Positions 61,875-64,000 of a stretch of 64,000 nucleotides of DNA are shown here, piece by piece. How positions within the stretch are numbered: the first letter of the stretch is position 1; the number at the start of each line of letters is the position of its first letter. The notes under the pieces were generated by a model, which saw only the letters and a list, made by a program, of their open reading frames with translations, did no database searches and was not told the origin of the DNA. Where the stretch lies: contig NZ_CP030064.1 in NCBI RefSeq assembly GCF_003990725.2, forward strand, positions 1,550,001 through 1,614,000. The letters run 5' to 3'. The position numbers were made by a program, and so were the translations under genes. The stretch comes from Halorubrum sp. PV6 (GTDB taxonomy: Archaea > Halobacteriota > Halobacteria > Halobacteriales > Haloferacaceae).

Positions 61875-62630
61875 TCAGGGCTCGGTGACGGCGGCCTCGG
61901 CCGACTCGGGTCGGTCGGGGCCAGCGTCGCGCTCGTCGTCGCCGACGTTCGCGGTGGCGTCGCTCGGCTCGGCGGCCGGGTCGCGAGGGGCGCCGCAGCC
62001 GTCGTCGTGGTCGCCCGCGACGAACCGGCGCATCACTCGCCCTTCGGCGCGGTGGAGGGTCTCGCTACAGGTGGATTTCGCGATGTCGTGAGCGGCTGCG
62101 AGCTCCGTGAGCGTACACGCTCGCGGCGTGTCGTAGTAGCCGGCCGCGACGGCGTCGACGACGAGTTCGCACTGTGCGTCGGTGAGGACCGGCGCGTCGC
62201 CGGTAGTGCTCCCCTCGATCGCAACCTCCAGGCCCGCGTCCGTGAGTCGCCGCCCGAACGCGGTGAGCCGCGACCGGTCGCCGGCGACAGCGAGGGTCGC
62301 CCGCCCGTCCGTCACCGCAGCCGACTCTCCGATGGGGAGCCCGACCGCCCGCGCGGCCGCGACGTGCTGGAGCGGAGCGGACGCGACGACTCGCACCCGC
62401 GTCACGGGACCCGTTCGGTCGACGAGGTCCACCCGGTCGACGCGGTCGTGCTCGCGCAGCGTCTCCACCGCCGCTTCGCGGTCGGCACCGGCGACGGAGA
62501 GCGCGGTCACCTCGCCGTCTGCGGCCGGCGTGGTCGCGGTCGCTCGAAGCGTCGCGCCGGAGTGCGTTCGCGATACGTCGCCGAGCCACGAGCCGGGAGG
62601 AAAATCGAACCGCAGCGATAATCTGGCCAT
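61875..62630 (-). CDS. Bat-type HTH-10 transcriptional regulator
   Basis: The 251-residue protein has a C-terminal HTH_10 (bacterio-opsin activator) domain (LTDAQCELVVDAVAAGYYD, then RACTLTELAAAHDIAKSTCSETLHRAE, split here) preceded by a sensor-like domain. A further acidic tail follows. It converges with gcvPB, 6 bases apart. Confidence 0.85.
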   Translation of the reverse strand: MARLSLRFDFPPGSWLGDVSRTHSGATLRATATTPAADGEVTALSVAGADREAAVETLREHDRVDRVDLVDRTGPVTRVRVVASAPLQHVAAARAVGLPIGESAAVTDGRATLAVAGDRSRLTAFGRRLTDAGLEVAIEGSTTGDAPVLTDAQCELVVDAVAAGYYDTPRACTLTELAAAHDIAKSTCSETLHRAEGRVMRRFVAGDHDDGCGAPRDPAAEPSDATANVGDDERDAGPDRPESAEAAVTEP

Positions 62631-62752
62631 GCACGACGGAAGGCCCTGCCCGTCCCTCCCGCTGCCCCTTCATTCCTTTCGGGTTTAAGTAGGGGTCGTC
62701 CCCAGACCACCGAACCGGAACCACTACGGCGGCCGGTCGCCACCCCTCGCGC

Positions 62753-63658
62753 ATGGAACTCGGCGTCATCGGACTCGGGCGGATGGGGCAGATCGTGGTG
62801 AATCGGTCGCTCGACGCGGGCCACGACGTGGTCGCGTTCGACCTCTCGGCGGAGGCGACGGCGACCGCGGCGGAGGCGGGCGCGACGCCCGCTGACTCGG
62901 TCGCAGACCTCTGTGACCGGCTGGGCTCCGAGAAGCGCATCTGGCTCATGGTCCCCGCGGGCGACGCGGTCGACGCCACGCTCACGGACCTGGAACCGCA
63001 CCTCGACGGCGACGACGTGGTCGTCGACGGCGGGAACTCGCAGTTTCAGGCGTCGGTGCGGCGCGCCGAGGAGACCGACGCCGCGTACCTCGACTGTGGC
63101 ACGTCCGGCGGCCCCGCCAGCGCCGAGGCGGGCTTCTCGCTGATGGTGGGCGGCCCCGAGTGGGCCTACGAGGCGCTCGTGCCGGTGTTCGACGCGGTCG
63201 CGACCGGTCCCGACGGCCACGACCGGATGGGCGAGTCGGGGTCGGGCCACTACGTGAAGATGGTCCACAACGGCGTCGAGTACGCGCTGATGCAGGCGTA
63301 CGGCGAGGGGTTCGAACTGCTCTCCGAGGGGCGGTACGACCTCGACATGGAGTCGGTCGCGCGGACGTGGAACAACGGCGCCGTGATCCGGTCGTGGCTC
63401 CTCGAACTCTGCGAGGAGGCGTTCCGCGAGGAGGGGTCGGATCTCGGCGACGTGGCCGACCACGTCGCCGGCGGATCGACCGGGACGTGGACGGTCGAGG
63501 AGGCGCTCGAACAGGAGGTCCCGGTGCCGATCATTTATCAGGCGCTCGCGGAGCGGTTCGACTCGCGGAACGAGGGGCGGTTCTCGCGGCGGCTCGCGAA
63601 CCGACTGCGCTACGGGTTCGGTCGCCACGAGGTCGCCAGGCGGTCGGACGACGCGTAA
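62753..63658 (+). CDS. gnd: 6-phosphogluconate dehydrogenase (decarboxylating), short type
   Basis: The 301-residue protein has the Rossmann motif LGVIGLGRMGQIVV, the DGGNSQF segment, and the catalytic KMVHNGVEYALMQAYGEG. It corresponds to the shorter GndA/YqeC-type enzyme, which makes ribulose 5-phosphate and NAD(P)H. Haloarchaea use such an enzyme for pentose supply. It is oriented away from the Bat-type regulator, with 122 bases between. Confidence 0.92.
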   Translation: MELGVIGLGRMGQIVVNRSLDAGHDVVAFDLSAEATATAAEAGATPADSVADLCDRLGSEKRIWLMVPAGDAVDATLTDLEPHLDGDDVVVDGGNSQFQASVRRAEETDAAYLDCGTSGGPASAEAGFSLMVGGPEWAYEALVPVFDAVATGPDGHDRMGESGSGHYVKMVHNGVEYALMQAYGEGFELLSEGRYDLDMESVARTWNNGAVIRSWLLELCEEAFREEGSDLGDVADHVAGGSTGTWTVEEALEQEVPVPIIYQALAERFDSRNEGRFSRRLANRLRYGFGRHEVARRSDDA

Positions 63659-63750
63659 GCCGCCGCCGAGCGACGGCCAAACGCACTCGCGGAAGGCGAC
63701 AACGGCGGCAGCGTCGCTAATTCTCGGGATTCGTCACACGCGAGAAACGC

Positions 63751-63776
63751 TTATATATTACTGTGACAGACAGTAA
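63751..63776 (+). promoter_or_regulatory. TATA box with an overlapping palindrome before the DUF5802 gene
   Basis: A strong TATA-like ttatatatta at 63751-63760 is followed by a 7-bp inverted repeat, ttactgt-gacag-acagtaa at 63758-63776. The repeat ends 1 base before the ATG at 63778, so a protein bound there would block transcription start or translation of a leaderless message. Confidence 0.5.
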
Positions 63777-63777
63777 C

Positions 63778-64000
63778 ATGCACAGTATGTTTGAGCGATT
63801 CTCGAGCGGATACTACCTGGGGGAACTGTACGTCGAGCCCCACGACGGCGACCGTGCCGTTATCCAGCGGGCCGACCACGAACACGTCAACGAGCAGCTC
63901 TATGCGGTCGGCCGCGGCGTCGAACGGCTCGACGCGCCCCTCGTGATGAAAGTCGACGGCAGCCACATCCCGGTCGCCGGCGACGACGAGGTCCCCAGCG
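63778..64000 (+). CDS. DUF5802 family protein (partial, cut by the right edge)
   Basis: The 74 residues visible begin MHSMFERFSSGYYLGEL and continue VEPHDGDRAVIQRADHEHV. This matches DUF5802, a small haloarchaeal family of unknown function. Start could also be the ATG at 63787 (MFERFSSGYY). The rest lies beyond the window. Confidence 0.75.
   Translation, partial: MHSMFERFSSGYYLGELYVEPHDGDRAVIQRADHEHVNEQLYAVGRGVERLDAPLVMKVDGSHIPVAGDDEVPS

Overview
The window is a stretch of haloarchaeal chromosome. Its overall composition is very GC-rich. The proteins are strongly acidic, many genes have a TATA-like box about 25 bases before the start codon (leaderless transcripts), Tat-type signals with lipoboxes are present, and several genes belong to haloarchaea-only families (DUF5787, DUF5789-like, DUF5827, DUF5802). 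Gene content and GC level fit Halorubrum or a close relative; this is inference, since no rRNA lies in the window. There is no integrase, transposase, CRISPR array, rRNA or replication origin, so this is mostly core genome.

Layout. 1-3.7 kb: M20 amidohydrolase (cut by the left edge), a second S10-like protein, a Nudix hydrolase, a DUF5787 protein and a small membrane protein. 3.7-9.7 kb: a 2-hydroxyacid oxidation locus, with a 1024-residue FAD/Fe-S dehydrogenase divergent from lutC-lutB. 9.8-14.6 kb: PRC-barrel, DUF5789-like, a degenerate metallo-beta-lactamase, cyclophilin, XapX, UspA, truA and a winged-helix regulator. 14.6-20.8 kb: an AT-rich island, nadE, M28 peptidase, tRNA-Gly, a KaiC-like ATPase with a long disordered N-terminus, NAD kinase and a VTT membrane protein. 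20.8-26 kb: a hairpin-rich intergenic region, two exported proteins, aspS, a structured leader with a mini-ORF, and larC. 26-33.3 kb: tandem PiT-like transporters, a divergent cis-prenyltransferase, tRNA-Ser, superoxide dismutase, a DUF5827/P-loop pair, an EVE-like protein, pterin dehydratase and tRNA-Val. 33.4-42.3 kb: an M24-like protein, a geranylgeranyl-reductase-type flavoprotein, an NSS transporter, GDPD, AIM24, and a SCO/TlpA/CcdA redox cluster. 42.4-50.8 kb: cold-shock protein, radB, a CBS plus ribosome-hibernation-like protein, HAD, AKR, folD, dgcN-dgcA and PspA. 50.9-64 kb: sugar isomerase/oxidoreductase pair, pilin-like protein, Yip1, an S1/OB/DHH-like protein, J-domain ferredoxin, fen1, gcvH-gcvPA-gcvPB (gcvPB frameshifted), a Bat-type regulator, 6-phosphogluconate dehydrogenase and the start of a DUF5802 gene.

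How they work together. The FAD/Fe-S dehydrogenase and LutBC would oxidise D- and L-2-hydroxyacids such as lactate or glycolate. LarC at 25 kb makes the nickel-pincer cofactor of lactate racemase, so both lactate isomers may be interconverted. GcvH/PA/PB and FolD belong to one-carbon metabolism. NadE and NAD kinase supply NAD and NADP. RadB, FEN1 and the DHH-like protein are replication/repair factors. SCO, TlpA and CcdA serve thiol and copper-site maturation outside the membrane.

The most interesting items for follow-up are the four-CBS protein with an HPF-like tail, the structured leader at 23.8-24.05 kb, the DHH and cis-prenyltransferase proteins that have lost catalytic motifs, the PiT-like pair lacking the signature aspartates, the hairpin cluster at 20.8-21.0 kb, and the single-base frameshift in gcvPB.
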